Assembly: GCF_024189315.1 (NCBI RefSeq)
Contig: NZ_JAIZEO010000004.1
Coordinates: 496,001 to 560,000, forward strand
Reading direction: 5' to 3'
Origin: Halobacillus sp. A5
GTDB lineage: Bacteria; Bacillota; Bacilli; Bacillales; Halobacillaceae
DNA length: 64,000 nucleotides
Below are positions 52,241-62,849 of this stretch, in pieces (position 1 is the first letter of the stretch; every line of letters starts with the position of its first letter). A program made the position numbers and the translations under genes. The notes under the pieces were generated by a model. That model was given only the letters and a program-made list of their open reading frames with translations. It did not search any database and was not told where the DNA came from.

Positions 52241-52937
52241 TAGCTTTAAGCAAAAATTTCAAAACCGCTTTTCAGATATAAAGGCAATGATTATATACGC
52301 ATTTGATTTTTGGTTTGAAATACTATTACCCAAAATTTTTTTTGGGATGCTGCTTCTTGCAATTCTAAATTTAATATATTTATTTATTGATCCAAACTCT
52401 CATTACTTAACCATCGTTAATAACATAGAAAGTGAATTACAATCCTTAATTTTTAATGAAGACAAAGTCGGGCTATTAATTAACATTTCCATAGTATTAA
52501 TAGGTTTTTTAATAACGGTTATGTCTGTACTAGGCACAAATTATTCTAGAGCAGTTCTTAAAATGGCTGAGGATGATACTTCCGATAGATTTATAGGTTA
52601 TTCCACTTGGTCTTTATTTCTTGCTTTTTCTTTTTTGATACTGTCTATTATAAATACAAATCTAGTCACTCCTGGAGAAACATTTATACATTTCTTTTTA
52701 TTATGTTCTTTGCTTTCAAATGCAATAAGGTTCTCAATAATAGTTATTGAAATTTTCAGGAAAAACATTGATGGATCTAGTGAAGAAGTCAAGAAGAAAG
52801 ATGAGAAGAACGCTGAATTAATTTCAATTCTAAGTGATATAAAAGACTACCTCGAAGAAGAAAGATTTGGAGATAGTAATTACTATGAGAAACTAAAATC
52901 AGAAATTAAAGAAAGAGAGAGAGAAGAAAAAGGATAG
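52233..52937 (+). CDS. Four-helix membrane protein with coiled-coil tail, second gene of the pair
   Basis: The 234-aa protein starts at GTG 52233 (GAAAGGGAG upstream) within the last codons of the preceding gene. It has about four membrane helices (roughly residues 28-50, 80-105, 125-147, 155-175) and a charged, coiled-coil C-terminal ~60 residues rich in Glu and Lys. No family is recognised. Tight coupling to the 355-aa protein suggests a sensor-effector unit that acts at the membrane. Confidence 0.65.
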   Translation: MANSFKQKFQNRFSDIKAMIIYAFDFWFEILLPKIFFGMLLLAILNLIYLFIDPNSHYLTIVNNIESELQSLIFNEDKVGLLINISIVLIGFLITVMSVLGTNYSRAVLKMAEDDTSDRFIGYSTWSLFLAFSFLILSIINTNLVTPGETFIHFFLLCSLLSNAIRFSIIVIEIFRKNIDGSSEEVKKKDEKNAELISILSDIKDYLEEERFGDSNYYEKLKSEIKEREREEKG

Positions 52938-53027
52938 TGCTACACATTCTGCTATAAATTGGTTGTCCTTAAGTAATATTAAGGAGATATAATTCCCACC
53001 AGTTTTTACTTCTTAAAGTTAGGAAAA

Positions 53028-53093
53028 GAGAAAGCCTCTCAAAAGTTTAGTGAACTCATGAGAGGCTATTATGATTCAAACGGAGTTTTATAG
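53028..53093 (+). pseudogene. 3' remnant of a second integrase gene
   Basis: The frame reads EKASQKFSELMRGYYDSNGV, then L and stop. It aligns with the integrase end at 50944-50999 (EQKASEKFSELMKG) and the DNA is also similar (AAGTTTAGTGAACTCATGA versus AAATTTAGTGAACTTATGA). The rest of the gene is missing. The fragment sits directly before the arm repeats and the right att core, the expected place for the element's integrase. Confidence 0.75.
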
Positions 53094-53098
53094 AAAAA

Positions 53099-53116
53099 CC
53101 AGTCAAAATCCAGTCA
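53099..53116 (+). repeat. Putative integrase arm-type binding repeat, right end
   Basis: CCAGTCAAAATCCAGTCA is identical to 1087-1104. It lies 55 bases from the att core at 53172. A single unit is at 894-900. Confidence 0.65.
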
Positions 53117-53169
53117 ATACTAATTTATAGGGTTTCAAATCCTTGTGTAGCAAAGGGTTTGAAGACAGC

Positions 53170-54819
<1,650 letters not shown>

Positions 54820-54861
54820 TTATCAAATTTCGTATCGATAGAATAGATGGTGCTTAAGGTC

Positions 54862-55146
54862 TTACTGAACGACTGCTAAAATATCGCTTTCGCGGATAAT
54901 TAAGTATTCGCTGCCTTCGAACTTCACTTCAGTACCGGCAAACTTCGAGTAAATGACATGGTCTCCGGCACTTACTTCAAGTGCGACCCTCTCATTGTTT
55001 TCAGTTACACGGCCTGTACCTACTGCAACGACTTTGCCTTCCTGCGGCTTTTCTTTCGCAGAATCCGGAAGTACGATTCCGCTTGCTGTCGTTTGTTCTT
55101 CCTCTACTAATTCAATAACAATACGATCACCTAATGGTTTTAACAA
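54862..55146 (-). CDS. groES: Co-chaperonin GroES (10 kDa)
   Basis: The 94-aa protein is a complete GroES with the start [36 protein letters not shown] (mobile loop) and VAVGTGRV. It caps the GroEL ring. The start codon is TTG, with AAGGAGGGTG nine to ten bases upstream. groEL follows after 57 bases. Confidence 0.98.
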   Translation of the reverse strand: MLKPLGDRIVIELVEEEQTTASGIVLPDSAKEKPQEGKVVAVGTGRVTENNERVALEVSAGDHVIYSKFAGTEVKFEGSEYLIIRESDILAVVQ

Positions 55147-55194
55147 TTAGGACACCCTCCTTAGTCAGGTTCATATTTCGATCCATGTCGTTTA

Positions 55195-55260
55195 TTAGCA
55201 CTCGTTTATGCTGAGTGCTAACACAATTCTTATAATAATCAATTCACTTTTGATTTTCAA
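55195..55260 (-). promoter_or_regulatory. groESL sigma-A promoter and CIRCE operator
   Basis: TTGAAA (55255-55260), a 17-base spacer and TATTAT (55232-55237) precede CIRCE at 55195-55221, TTAGCACTC-N9-GAGTGCTAA, which is a perfect match to the consensus. HrcA represses here until heat or folding stress. Confidence 0.95.
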
Positions 55261-55405
55261 GTAGAAACTATCAATTTTTTATCAACTTTTTTCTACAATG
55301 TTCGCACGGGCTTAAGCCTTTATTCTTAGGGGTTGTATTTAAATTATGATAAAATACATAAAGTATGGAAACACCCTGTTTTTTCACTAAAAAGGAGTTA
55401 TGCAT

Positions 55406-56116
55406 ATGCCAAAACGATATTGGTGGATTATTATTACGTATATCATTGCACAGCTGTCTTCCTTTATTGGACTGCCGCTGATGTTTCTGTTTGGACTCGG
55501 TGAGTCTGATGCGATCGCTGTATGGTCGATTATCAGCTTCACAGTTGCCACCATTGTTATATTACGCCTGCTAAAACCTGATATGACGGATCCGCAATTG
55601 CGCAGGGAACGTTCTTCTAAAGGAAAAATTGTGCTCTGGTCGATTCTCGGTGTATTTATGGCCTTGTTCGCTCAGGGAATTGCCGCTACGATTGAAACAG
55701 AAATTTTCGGAATACCGATGGGTTCTGAGAATACAATGGACTTAATGAGCATTGCGAGAGAATCACCGCTGTTCATTTTATTACCCGTTGTGTTCGCTCC
55801 TATAACAGAAGAAATCATTTTTCGTAAGGTGATTTTCGGGCAGGTGTATAAGCGCACGAACTTCCTGTTAGCTGTCCTGCTTTCTTCTGTGATCTTCGGC
55901 GCTTTTCACTTCGACTTCCTGCACATGCTTGTCTACTTCTCTATGGGAGTGGTATTCGCTTTCCTCTATGTAAAAACGAAAAGCATCATTACGCCGATTG
56001 TGGCTCACATGGCGATGAACTCGTTCGTGGTCATTACGCAGCTTTTCTATACAGAGGAAGACATCCGGCGCATGCAGGAGCAGCTGCAGACGATCGTATT
56101 AGGAGGGTTGTTCTAA
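55406..56116 (+). CDS. CPBP-family intramembrane metalloprotease
   Basis: The 236-aa protein has about six helices and the CPBP (Abi/CAAX) motifs EEIIFR (near residue 135), FGAFHFDFLHM (near 170) and HMAMN (near 205). The family cleaves or processes membrane-linked proteins. I prefer the ATG at 55406 (eight bases after AAAGGAG) to the one at 55400. It matches ydiL next to groESL in B. subtilis, although orientation there should be checked. Confidence 0.9.
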   Translation: MPKRYWWIIITYIIAQLSSFIGLPLMFLFGLGESDAIAVWSIISFTVATIVILRLLKPDMTDPQLRRERSSKGKIVLWSILGVFMALFAQGIAATIETEIFGIPMGSENTMDLMSIARESPLFILLPVVFAPITEEIIFRKVIFGQVYKRTNFLLAVLLSSVIFGAFHFDFLHMLVYFSMGVVFAFLYVKTKSIITPIVAHMAMNSFVVITQLFYTEEDIRRMQEQLQTIVLGGLF

Positions 56117-56117
56117 T

Positions 56118-56327
56118 ATGAGAGCCTCTCCGCTGACGATGGCGGCTATCTACTTCTTTATGGGGGTGGCCTTCACGTATATTGCGGCCAGCATGGAGTC
56201 TGAGACTGTCTGGGATTTCACGACTCTGCTTCCGGCCGTGATTGCGACGTTTAACTTTGCGGTGACGATCCGCTTGATTAACATTCATCTGAAGATTAAA
56301 CAGAAGAAGAATGAGAATAAGAAATAG
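56118..56327 (+). CDS. DUF4305 small membrane protein (YdiK-like)
   Basis: The 69-aa protein has two membrane helices (about residues 8-26 and 35-52) and a lysine-rich tail. It starts two bases after the CPBP protease stop codon, with TAGGAGGG upstream. Size, topology and place next to the CPBP gene fit YdiK of B. subtilis. Function unknown. Confidence 0.8.
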   Translation: MRASPLTMAAIYFFMGVAFTYIAASMESETVWDFTTLLPAVIATFNFAVTIRLINIHLKIKQKKNENKK

Positions 56328-56344
56328 AGACAGGAGGTTTCGTG

Positions 56345-56911
56345 ATGAAAGCCATCTTACACGGTCACCGTGTCCGGCTTGGCCCCGTGACAGATGAGCA
56401 TCTAGAGCAAATCTCAACCTGGTTTAACCATTCTCTCTTCCTGCGCCGCTTCGATGCGGCAGCCGCGCAGCCGCGATCCTATGATTCGTTAAAACAGTGG
56501 CGCGATGATACAGGTGAAAGCGACAATTCCTTTCTTTTCTCGATTTGTGACGGGGAGTCGCTGATCGGCTATGTAGAGCTTGACGGGATCCTGTGGAATC
56601 AGCGCAACGGCTGGGTCGGGATTGCGATTGGCGATGCAGACCATCAAGGGAAAGGTTATGGCTCTGAAGCGATGGAGCTTTTAATTAACTACGCCTTTGA
56701 TGAGTTGAACCTTCACCGTCTGCAGCTGACCGTCTTTGAATACAATCAGCCGGCGTTATGGCTGTATGAGAAGCTTGGCTTTACGTATGAAGGCGCGCAG
56801 CGTGAGTTTATTCTCCGCGACGGGGAAGCGTACGACATGTTTATTTACGGACTGCTTGCGCGGGAATGGCGCGGGCGGAATGAAAAAAATGCTGAAGAAG
56901 AGCTGGAGTAG
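56345..56911 (+). CDS. GNAT family N-acetyltransferase
   Basis: The 188-aa protein has the acetyl-CoA-binding motif GDADHQGKGYGSEAMELLINYAF (residues ~95-117), then ELNLHRLQLTVFEYNQPALWLYEKLGFTYEGAQREFILRDG, typical of RimJ/SpeG-like GNATs. The substrate is unknown. ATG at 56345 has AGGAGG seven bases upstream. Confidence 0.9.
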   Translation: MKAILHGHRVRLGPVTDEHLEQISTWFNHSLFLRRFDAAAAQPRSYDSLKQWRDDTGESDNSFLFSICDGESLIGYVELDGILWNQRNGWVGIAIGDADHQGKGYGSEAMELLINYAFDELNLHRLQLTVFEYNQPALWLYEKLGFTYEGAQREFILRDGEAYDMFIYGLLAREWRGRNEKNAEEELE

Positions 56912-56932
56912 CTCCTTCAGCATTTTTTTATG
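56886..56932. terminator. Bidirectional terminator between GNAT and DHA2 exporter genes
   Basis: AAAAATGCTGAAG and CTTCAGCATTTTTTT pair around GAGCTGGAGTAGCTC, with A and T runs on both sides. The left arm lies in the last GNAT codons. Confidence 0.85.
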
Positions 56933-58343
56933 CTTTATCGTCCTGTACTCCTTTTAACACAAAGGAAAACGGCAGCGCGAGTAAAAGAACAGCTGCTGAG
57001 ACAAGAAACGCTTCATTTAACGTCTGCAGCGTTGCCGCCTGCATGTCCATATCCGGGCTTGAAACGACCTGTGCTCTTCTGACTTCGTAATAAATGGAGA
57101 AAAAGACGATCCCAAGCGACGAGGAAATCTGGCGGATGATGTTGTTCATCGCTGATCCCTGCGCAACGAGATGCTCAGGAATTGAATTCATCCCTGACGT
57201 CGTAGCCGGCATATTCCCCATTCCCATCCCTATGCCTCGCACGGAATTCAACAGGAGAATCAGCCAGTACGGCGTATGAGTCGTCAGCATCCCGAGTCCG
57301 ATCGTTGCTGCCGCCATAATGGCAAGACCAGGAGGCACGACGTAGCGCGGCCCTTTTTTATCAAGCAGCCGTCCTCCAATGGACATAAAGATTCCGCTCG
57401 CCGCGGCCGCCGGTAAAAACAACAGCCCTGTCATTACTTCATTTAAGCCGTAGACGACTTGAATGAGCAGCGGCAGCAGGAAGATGCCGGAGAACAATCC
57501 GATCGAAGCCGCTGAAGTGACGAGAATCGAGACGGAATATGTCGGCACTTTAAAGACGGATAAGTTCAGAAGTGGATCGTCCTGACGATTTTCATACATA
57601 ACGAACGCCGCAATGGCTGCAAGACCTGCGATGATGAGCGTGAGATTCAAAGGATCAGCAAGCATCTCAAGCTCCCGGCCGCGGCCGAGCGCAAACAGAA
57701 CCGCTCCGATCCCGAGCGTAATCATGCCAAAGCCGATATAGTCAAACTTTTTCTCCGGATGAGTTTCCGTCGGCTCAAGAAACTTTACGGATAACATGAG
57801 GCCGAGTACGCCAAACGGAATGTTGAACGCAAACAGCCACGGCCAGTCCAGAAACTGAATGATTAACCCGCCGACCGTCGGACCAATTGCCGGCGCCACC
57901 ATCGCAGCCACACCGTATACACCGACAGCCAGCCCGCGTTCGTGGCGTGGAAACGAATTAAAAATCAACGCCATCGCAATCGGCATCATAAACCCGCCGG
58001 CAATTCCCTGTATCGCCCGTGATATAATGACCATGCCGAGCGTCTGTGATAAGAGGCCGGAAACCGAGCCTGCGATAAACAGGCAGAGCCCGGCGATATA
58101 GACTTTCTTTTTTCCAAAGCGATCCCCTAAGTAGCCGGTTAACGGCATCGCCATCCCCATCGAGACCATAAAAATCGTTAAAATCCAACCGACCGCCACT
58201 GCATCGGCGTCAAATACGTCGATAAAGCGGGGCAGGATAGGGTTGAGCATACTGTTATTTAAAATGACGGTGAACGTTCCGAATAAAACGGAAATGACGA
58301 CCAGCCATTTGTTCGGTATTCTCTTCAAAGTACTCACCTTCAT
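56928..58343 (-). CDS. DHA2 (EmrB/QacA) family multidrug MFS exporter
   Basis: The 471-aa protein has about fourteen helices. Marks include LNNSMLNPILPRFIDVF (motif D1), GYLGDRFGKKKVYIAGL (motif A) and GVYGVAAMVAPAIGPTVGGLIIQFLDWPWLFAFNIPFG (motif C), all typical of DHA2 drug:proton antiporters. The ATG has no clear ribosome binding site; a TTG five codons in (58328) lies six bases after AAGGTG and may be the true start. No regulator gene is adjacent. Confidence 0.9.
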   Translation of the reverse strand: MKVSTLKRIPNKWLVVISVLFGTFTVILNNSMLNPILPRFIDVFDADAVAVGWILTIFMVSMGMAMPLTGYLGDRFGKKKVYIAGLCLFIAGSVSGLLSQTLGMVIISRAIQGIAGGFMMPIAMALIFNSFPRHERGLAVGVYGVAAMVAPAIGPTVGGLIIQFLDWPWLFAFNIPFGVLGLMLSVKFLEPTETHPEKKFDYIGFGMITLGIGAVLFALGRGRELEMLADPLNLTLIIAGLAAIAAFVMYENRQDDPLLNLSVFKVPTYSVSILVTSAASIGLFSGIFLLPLLIQVVYGLNEVMTGLLFLPAAAASGIFMSIGGRLLDKKGPRYVVPPGLAIMAAATIGLGMLTTHTPYWLILLLNSVRGIGMGMGNMPATTSGMNSIPEHLVAQGSAMNNIIRQISSSLGIVFFSIYYEVRRAQVVSSPDMDMQAATLQTLNEAFLVSAAVLLLALPFSFVLKGVQDDKA

Positions 58344-58494
58344 TATTCTGGACTATTGAATAACCTCTATTTTATCACTTCTATACTTTCACATCACATT
58401 GTTTGCTGCTCAAAATAGATTCTCTAGTTCTTAGTTAAAGAGTGTTATAATTCCTGGTATGGTAAATTTATACTTATTAAAGCGGGGCGAGTTA

Positions 58495-58737
58495 ATGAAA
58501 TACAAAACCTATTTATTATTAAGTTGTTCGTTTCTCCTAGCTGCCGGAGTCATATTTACAATTGAAAGACTGGGGGCTTACATTTACTGGAACGGGCGAG
58601 TATTTACAGGAAAGTATCCAAAATCACCTGAAATGTCTTCTGCTTTTCAAAACTTTTTCCTCTGGTTGTTTTTAGCAGAGAGTGCAGGACTGTTTACTGC
58701 TTTTATTATTAAAAGAAAAGACGACTCAAAACCTTAA
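58495..58737 (+). CDS. Small two-helix membrane protein, unknown
   Basis: This 80-aa protein has two hydrophobic segments (about residues 4-22 and 52-71) and an aromatic-rich loop between them. ATG 58495 with GGGGCG upstream is preferred over 58459. Its stop codon is at the hairpin shared with rex. No family is recognised; in B. subtilis the tatAy-tatCy genes lie near this place. Confidence 0.65.
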   Translation: MKYKTYLLLSCSFLLAAGVIFTIERLGAYIYWNGRVFTGKYPKSPEMSSAFQNFFLWLFLAESAGLFTAFIIKRKDDSKP

Positions 58738-58766
58738 AAAAGAGGCCAACCTTATTGGCTGTCCTC
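58735..58766. terminator. Bidirectional terminator between the small membrane protein gene and rex
   Basis: AAGAGGCCAA and TTGGCTGTCCTCTT pair imperfectly, with A and T runs on either side. Confidence 0.6.
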
Positions 58767-59405
58767 TTCTTCGTCTAAAGGATAATGCTTTAAGAAATAT
58801 ACGAGCGCCTGGAGCTCGACGGCTAAGTCAATGTGATGGACGCGGACACTTGATGGGACGGTAATACGCGCCGGCGTAAAGTTCAGTACGCCGGAGATGC
58901 CCGCCTCCACCAGCCGGTCCGCGATCCCCTGCGCCGCTGAGGACGGTACAGTTAAAATCGCGACCGAAATGCCTTCCATGTGCTTCTCCAAATCGTCGAT
59001 GTGCTTGATCGGCACACCGCCGACCTTCTGGCCGATCCGCTCGTCTCTAGCGTCAAAGGCGACTTCAATTTTTGTATTATTATTCTTCATAAAATTATAG
59101 TTTAAAAACGCCGTTCCCAAGTTCCCGACACCGATGAGCGCAACGCTTGTCGTCTCATCCTGGTCAAGTGTCTTACGGAAGAACGACAGCAAATACTCGA
59201 CATTATAACCATACCCTTTTTTCCCTAAAGCACCAAAGTAGGAGAAATCACGCCGAATCGTCGCGGAGTCGACTTTGACCGCTTCACTCAGTTCCTTCGA
59301 GGAGACTCTCATCTTGCCCTGGCTATGGAGATTATTAATGAATCGATAGTATAATGGCAGGCGTTTCGCTGTGGCCTGCGGGATTTTTGCATTTTCTATA
59401 TCCAT
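58752..59405 (-). CDS. rex: Redox-sensing transcriptional repressor Rex
   Basis: The 217-aa protein has an N-terminal winged helix ([37 protein letters not shown]) and an NAD(H)-binding Rossmann domain with [12 protein letters not shown], ending in a domain-swapped helix. Rex senses the NADH/NAD ratio and represses fermentation and respiration genes. moaC lies directly upstream on the same strand, as in B. subtilis. Confidence 0.97.
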   Translation of the reverse strand: MDIENAKIPQATAKRLPLYYRFINNLHSQGKMRVSSKELSEAVKVDSATIRRDFSYFGALGKKGYGYNVEYLLSFFRKTLDQDETTSVALIGVGNLGTAFLNYNFMKNNNTKIEVAFDARDERIGQKVGGVPIKHIDDLEKHMEGISVAILTVPSSAAQGIADRLVEAGISGVLNFTPARITVPSSVRVHHIDLAVELQALVYFLKHYPLDEEEDSQ

Positions 59406-59429
59406 TGGTTCAACCTCCCCTTACCGGCT

Positions 59430-59906
59430 TTATCGTTTGTAATCGCCGGATTTACCTCCTGTTTTCTCTTCTAAATATGTCGGCCCGATCACCATTCCTT
59501 TATCGACCACTTTGCACATGTCATATACGGTTAAGGCGGCAGCGGATGCAGCGGTTAATGCTTCCATTTCGACACCCGTGTTCCCTTTCGTTTTGACCGA
59601 AACGAGAATGTGAAGAATGTATTTCCCGCCTGTCTCCCATTCAAAGTTGACGTCAATGCCTTTTAACGGCAGCGGATGGCACATCGGGATCCAGTCGGGG
59701 GTCTTCTTTGCCGCCATAATGCCTGCAATCTGTGCGACAGAAAGCACGTCCCCTTTTTCCATATCGCCGCTGTTCACTTTATGATATATCGTTTCGTTCA
59801 CTTCTATACTTGAATGGGCAAGCGCGGTACGCACGGAATCTTTTTTCTCGGAAATGTCGACCATGCGGGCCCTGCCCTGCTCATTGAAATGCGTAAAATC
59901 AGACAT
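59430..59906 (-). CDS. moaC: Cyclic pyranopterin monophosphate synthase MoaC
   Basis: At 158 aa, it has the full MoaC pattern: [36 protein letters not shown] with the active-site histidine, [24 protein letters not shown] and the conserved lysines in DKGMVIG. It converts the GTP-derived intermediate to cPMP in molybdenum cofactor synthesis. No other moa genes are in the window. Confidence 0.97.
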   Translation of the reverse strand: MSDFTHFNEQGRARMVDISEKKDSVRTALAHSSIEVNETIYHKVNSGDMEKGDVLSVAQIAGIMAAKKTPDWIPMCHPLPLKGIDVNFEWETGGKYILHILVSVKTKGNTGVEMEALTAASAAALTVYDMCKVVDKGMVIGPTYLEEKTGGKSGDYKR

Positions 59907-60064
59907 GCCGTGACTCCTTTGCTACGGGGGTAGTTACTCAAACACTACTCCTATTTTACCAAAAAATCAAACGAAAGTGTTAAAGCGTTCACAATCTCGT
60001 AAGCACCTCTCCTTGCTAGTCTCGTCCGATATAAGATACACTTATTTCATTGAGGTGAAACGAC

Positions 60065-62005
60065 ATGATTCTCATGCAACTGAATCAATTAACGAAACGG
60101 TTTGGCGCGGAGTTAATTTTGCAAAATATTAAACTGGATATACAAATGAATGACCGCATCGCGATTGTCGGACGTAACGGAGCCGGTAAAAGTACCCTGC
60201 TTAAAATGATGGCGGGAGAAATGAGCCATGATGAGGGGGATATTTTTAAACCGAAGGATGTCTCGATGGGCTACCTGGCTCAGAATACCGGACTGCAGTC
60301 TGACGATTCGATCTGGAACGAAATGAACAAGGTGTTCGCTCATCTGCAGAAGCTTGAGCGTGAACTAAGACAGATGGAAGCAGACATGGCCGATCCTGAC
60401 CTGCTTGCTGATCAGGATAAGTATCAGCACCTGCTCACGAAATACGATGAGAAGCAGGATTACTTTAAGTTGGCGGGCGGCTATCAATATGAAGCGGAGA
60501 TTAAGGCGGTTCTTAACGGGCTGAACTTCCACGACTTCAACTGGAGCACATCGATTGCGACGTTAAGCGGCGGGCAGAAGACGCGCCTGGCGCTTGGTAA
60601 GCTGCTGTTAACACAGCCGGATGTGCTGATTCTAGATGAACCGACTAACCACCTGGATATCGACACGCTCTCCTGGCTTGAGACGTATTTACAAGGGTAT
60701 GAGGGGGCAGTTGTCATCGTTTCGCACGACCGCTATTTCTTAGATGAGATTGTAAATACTGTGTATGAGATCGCCCACCGGGGTTCAAAGAAATACCACG
60801 GCAACTACAGCGACTATTTAAAGAAGAAAGAAGAAGACTATGAGCTTGAGCTGAAGCATTACGAAAAGCAGCAGAGCGAAATCAAGCAGATGGAAGAGTT
60901 TATTCAAAAAAATATCGTGCGGGCGACAACGAGTAAACGTGCACAGAGCCGACGCAAGCAGCTGGAGAAAATGGATAAGCTCGATAAACCAAAAACCGAT
61001 CAAAAATCTGCAAGCTTCAGCTTTCAGGTGGCAAAGAAAAGCGGAAATGATGTACTGAAGATCCGTGATTTAGCGTTTCGCTATGATGATGCCGCCAGTA
61101 ATGTGTTCGAGCATTTGTCGCTGGATCTTCAGCGCGGGGATTCCTTTGCCTTAGTCGGTCCGAACGGTGTCGGGAAAACAACACTTCTTAAGACGATTAT
61201 CGGAGACTTAAAAACGGCCGAAGGCAATATTATGATCGGCACAAATGTACAAATCGGCTACTATGATCAGGAACAGACAAAGCTCAACTCAAAGAAAACG
61301 GTGCTGAACGAGCTGTGGGACGATTATCCGCTGAAGAATGAAAAAGACATCCGAACGATTCTCGGCAACTTTTTATTTACAGGAGAAGATGTGCTGAAGC
61401 CTGTATCGGCATTAAGCGGCGGGGAAAAAGCACGGGTCGCGCTGGCGAAGCTGATGATGCAGGAAGCAAATCTGCTGATCCTCGATGAGCCGACGAACCA
61501 CCTTGATTTAGACAGCAAAGAAGTGCTCGAATCTGCGCTGGTCGATTACCCGGGTACGATTCTATTCGTCTCCCACGACCGTTATTTCATTAACAAAATC
61601 GCCACTCAGATTGTTGAGATGGAGCCGGAGGAGACGCGCGTCTTCCTCGGAGATTATGATTATTATCTTCATAAAAAACAGGAAGAACGCGAGCTCCTGG
61701 AGATCGAGGAAGCCGAACTGGCAGCACAGGCCGCAGCCACAAAGCCTGCTGAACAGGAAGTTATAAACAGTTTTCAGCAGGATAAAGCGTTGAAAAGCGA
61801 AGAACGAAAGCGCAGACGGCGTATTGCGGAAATCGAGAAGGAAATCGAACAGCTCGAAGCAAAAGTCGAGGAAAACGATGCCTTGTTGTGTGAGCCCGAG
61901 GTATTTCAGGACCACGAGAAGTCGCTCAAGCTTACGGAAGAAAATGAACAGCTGCATGAAAGAATGGAAGCTTTGCTTGAAGAGTGGGAACGTCTCGATT
62001 CATAA
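60065..62005 (+). CDS. ABC-F family ATPase (YdiF-like)
   Basis: The 646-aa protein has two ABC domains in tandem without membrane segments: GRNGAGKST and LSGGQKTRLALGK/LILDEPTNHLD in the first, GPNGVGKTT and LSGGEKARVALAK/LILDEPTNHLD in the second. A basic linker lies between (about residues 240-330). A coiled-coil tail follows residue ~560. ABC-F proteins act on ribosomes, either easing stalls or protecting from antibiotics. Position beside moaC and rex points to housekeeping YdiF rather than a resistance gene. Confidence 0.93.
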   Translation: MILMQLNQLTKRFGAELILQNIKLDIQMNDRIAIVGRNGAGKSTLLKMMAGEMSHDEGDIFKPKDVSMGYLAQNTGLQSDDSIWNEMNKVFAHLQKLERELRQMEADMADPDLLADQDKYQHLLTKYDEKQDYFKLAGGYQYEAEIKAVLNGLNFHDFNWSTSIATLSGGQKTRLALGKLLLTQPDVLILDEPTNHLDIDTLSWLETYLQGYEGAVVIVSHDRYFLDEIVNTVYEIAHRGSKKYHGNYSDYLKKKEEDYELELKHYEKQQSEIKQMEEFIQKNIVRATTSKRAQSRRKQLEKMDKLDKPKTDQKSASFSFQVAKKSGNDVLKIRDLAFRYDDAASNVFEHLSLDLQRGDSFALVGPNGVGKTTLLKTIIGDLKTAEGNIMIGTNVQIGYYDQEQTKLNSKKTVLNELWDDYPLKNEKDIRTILGNFLFTGEDVLKPVSALSGGEKARVALAKLMMQEANLLILDEPTNHLDLDSKEVLESALVDYPGTILFVSHDRYFINKIATQIVEMEPEETRVFLGDYDYYLHKKQEERELLEIEEAELAAQAAATKPAEQEVINSFQQDKALKSEERKRRRRIAEIEKEIEQLEAKVEENDALLCEPEVFQDHEKSLKLTEENEQLHERMEALLEEWERLDS

Positions 62006-62007
62006 CG

Positions 62008-62040
62008 AAGACTCAGCGTGCGGCCACGCTGAGTCTTTTT
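62008..62040. terminator. Terminator after the ABC-F gene
   Basis: GACTCAGCGTG-CGGC-CACGCTGAGTC is a perfect 11-bp stem followed by TTTTTT on the plus strand; it also ends the convergent ABC ATPase gene. Confidence 0.95.
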
Positions 62041-62831
62041 TACTTCTTCACCATCTGTACCTTCGATAGAAACGGACGCTCGTTATGCCAGCTCACTTCC
62101 ACCGGCAGATCAAAAAAACGAGTTAGCTGCTCACCTGTAATTAACTCCTCCGTCTTCCCTTGATCAAACACTTCACCTTCCTTTAAAAGCAGTGTTTTCT
62201 GAAAGACGGGTAATATTTCTTCCACGTGGTGGGTCACATAAATCATTGTCGGCGCATCCGGCTTCTGTGCAAGTTTTTCGATCGACTCCAGCAATTGTTC
62301 ACGCGCAATAAAATCCAAACCGTTCGTCGGTTCATCCAAAATGAGCAGTGAAGGTTCCGCCATTAACGCACGAGCAATGAGCACACGCTGTCTCTCCCCC
62401 TGTGAAAGGGTATCATAATCACGATTGGCATATTCAATACACCCGAGGTCCTCGAGCAGCGAAATCGCTCTCTCCCTCATTTCATCCGTCGGCTTTTCAT
62501 AAAGGCCGATCGAAGCAAAAGCTCCGCTTAGAACAACTTCAAACGCATTATCCCCCTGATGGATTTTCTGCTGGATGGCGGAAGAGACAAATCCGATCTG
62601 CTGGCGTAGTTTTTCAGCAAGATAGGTCTTCCCGAACTGCATACCGAGTACGTTGACTTCTCCCTTTGTAGCGAAAGTGTAGGCATTTAGCAGATTGAGA
62701 ATGAATGTTTTCCCGGAGCCGTTTAATCCGAGCAGTACCCAGTGTTCTCCTTTTTCAATCTGCCAGTTGATGTTATTTAATATCCAGCGGTCGCCTCGTC
62801 GGATCGAGACATTTTCCATATTGAGTATCAT
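62040..62831 (-). CDS. ABC transporter-type ATP-binding protein, stand-alone
   Basis: The 263-aa single ABC domain has Walker A GLNGSGKTF, signature LSQGERQRVLIARAL and Walker B LLILDEPTNGLD, followed by VTHHVEEI. There is no permease gene nearby. It resembles the ModF/YlmA-like ATPases that occur alone. The partner and substrate are unknown. ATG has GAAAGGAAG upstream. Confidence 0.85.
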   Translation of the reverse strand: MILNMENVSIRRGDRWILNNINWQIEKGEHWVLLGLNGSGKTFILNLLNAYTFATKGEVNVLGMQFGKTYLAEKLRQQIGFVSSAIQQKIHQGDNAFEVVLSGAFASIGLYEKPTDEMRERAISLLEDLGCIEYANRDYDTLSQGERQRVLIARALMAEPSLLILDEPTNGLDFIAREQLLESIEKLAQKPDAPTMIYVTHHVEEILPVFQKTLLLKEGEVFDQGKTEELITGEQLTRFFDLPVEVSWHNERPFLSKVQMVKK

Positions 62832-62849
62832 ATGTAAGACTTCCTTTCT

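Noticed and set aside
53031-53068. A terminator at the right end of the element
   Set aside because: It can fold (AGCCTCTC/GAGAGGCT) but lacks a T run and its sequence is explained as an integrase coding remnant.
60065-62005. Antibiotic-resistance ABC-F gene
   Set aside because: It sits in the conserved core context beside moaC and rex, outside the mobile element, and has the long tail of housekeeping YdiF-like proteins.
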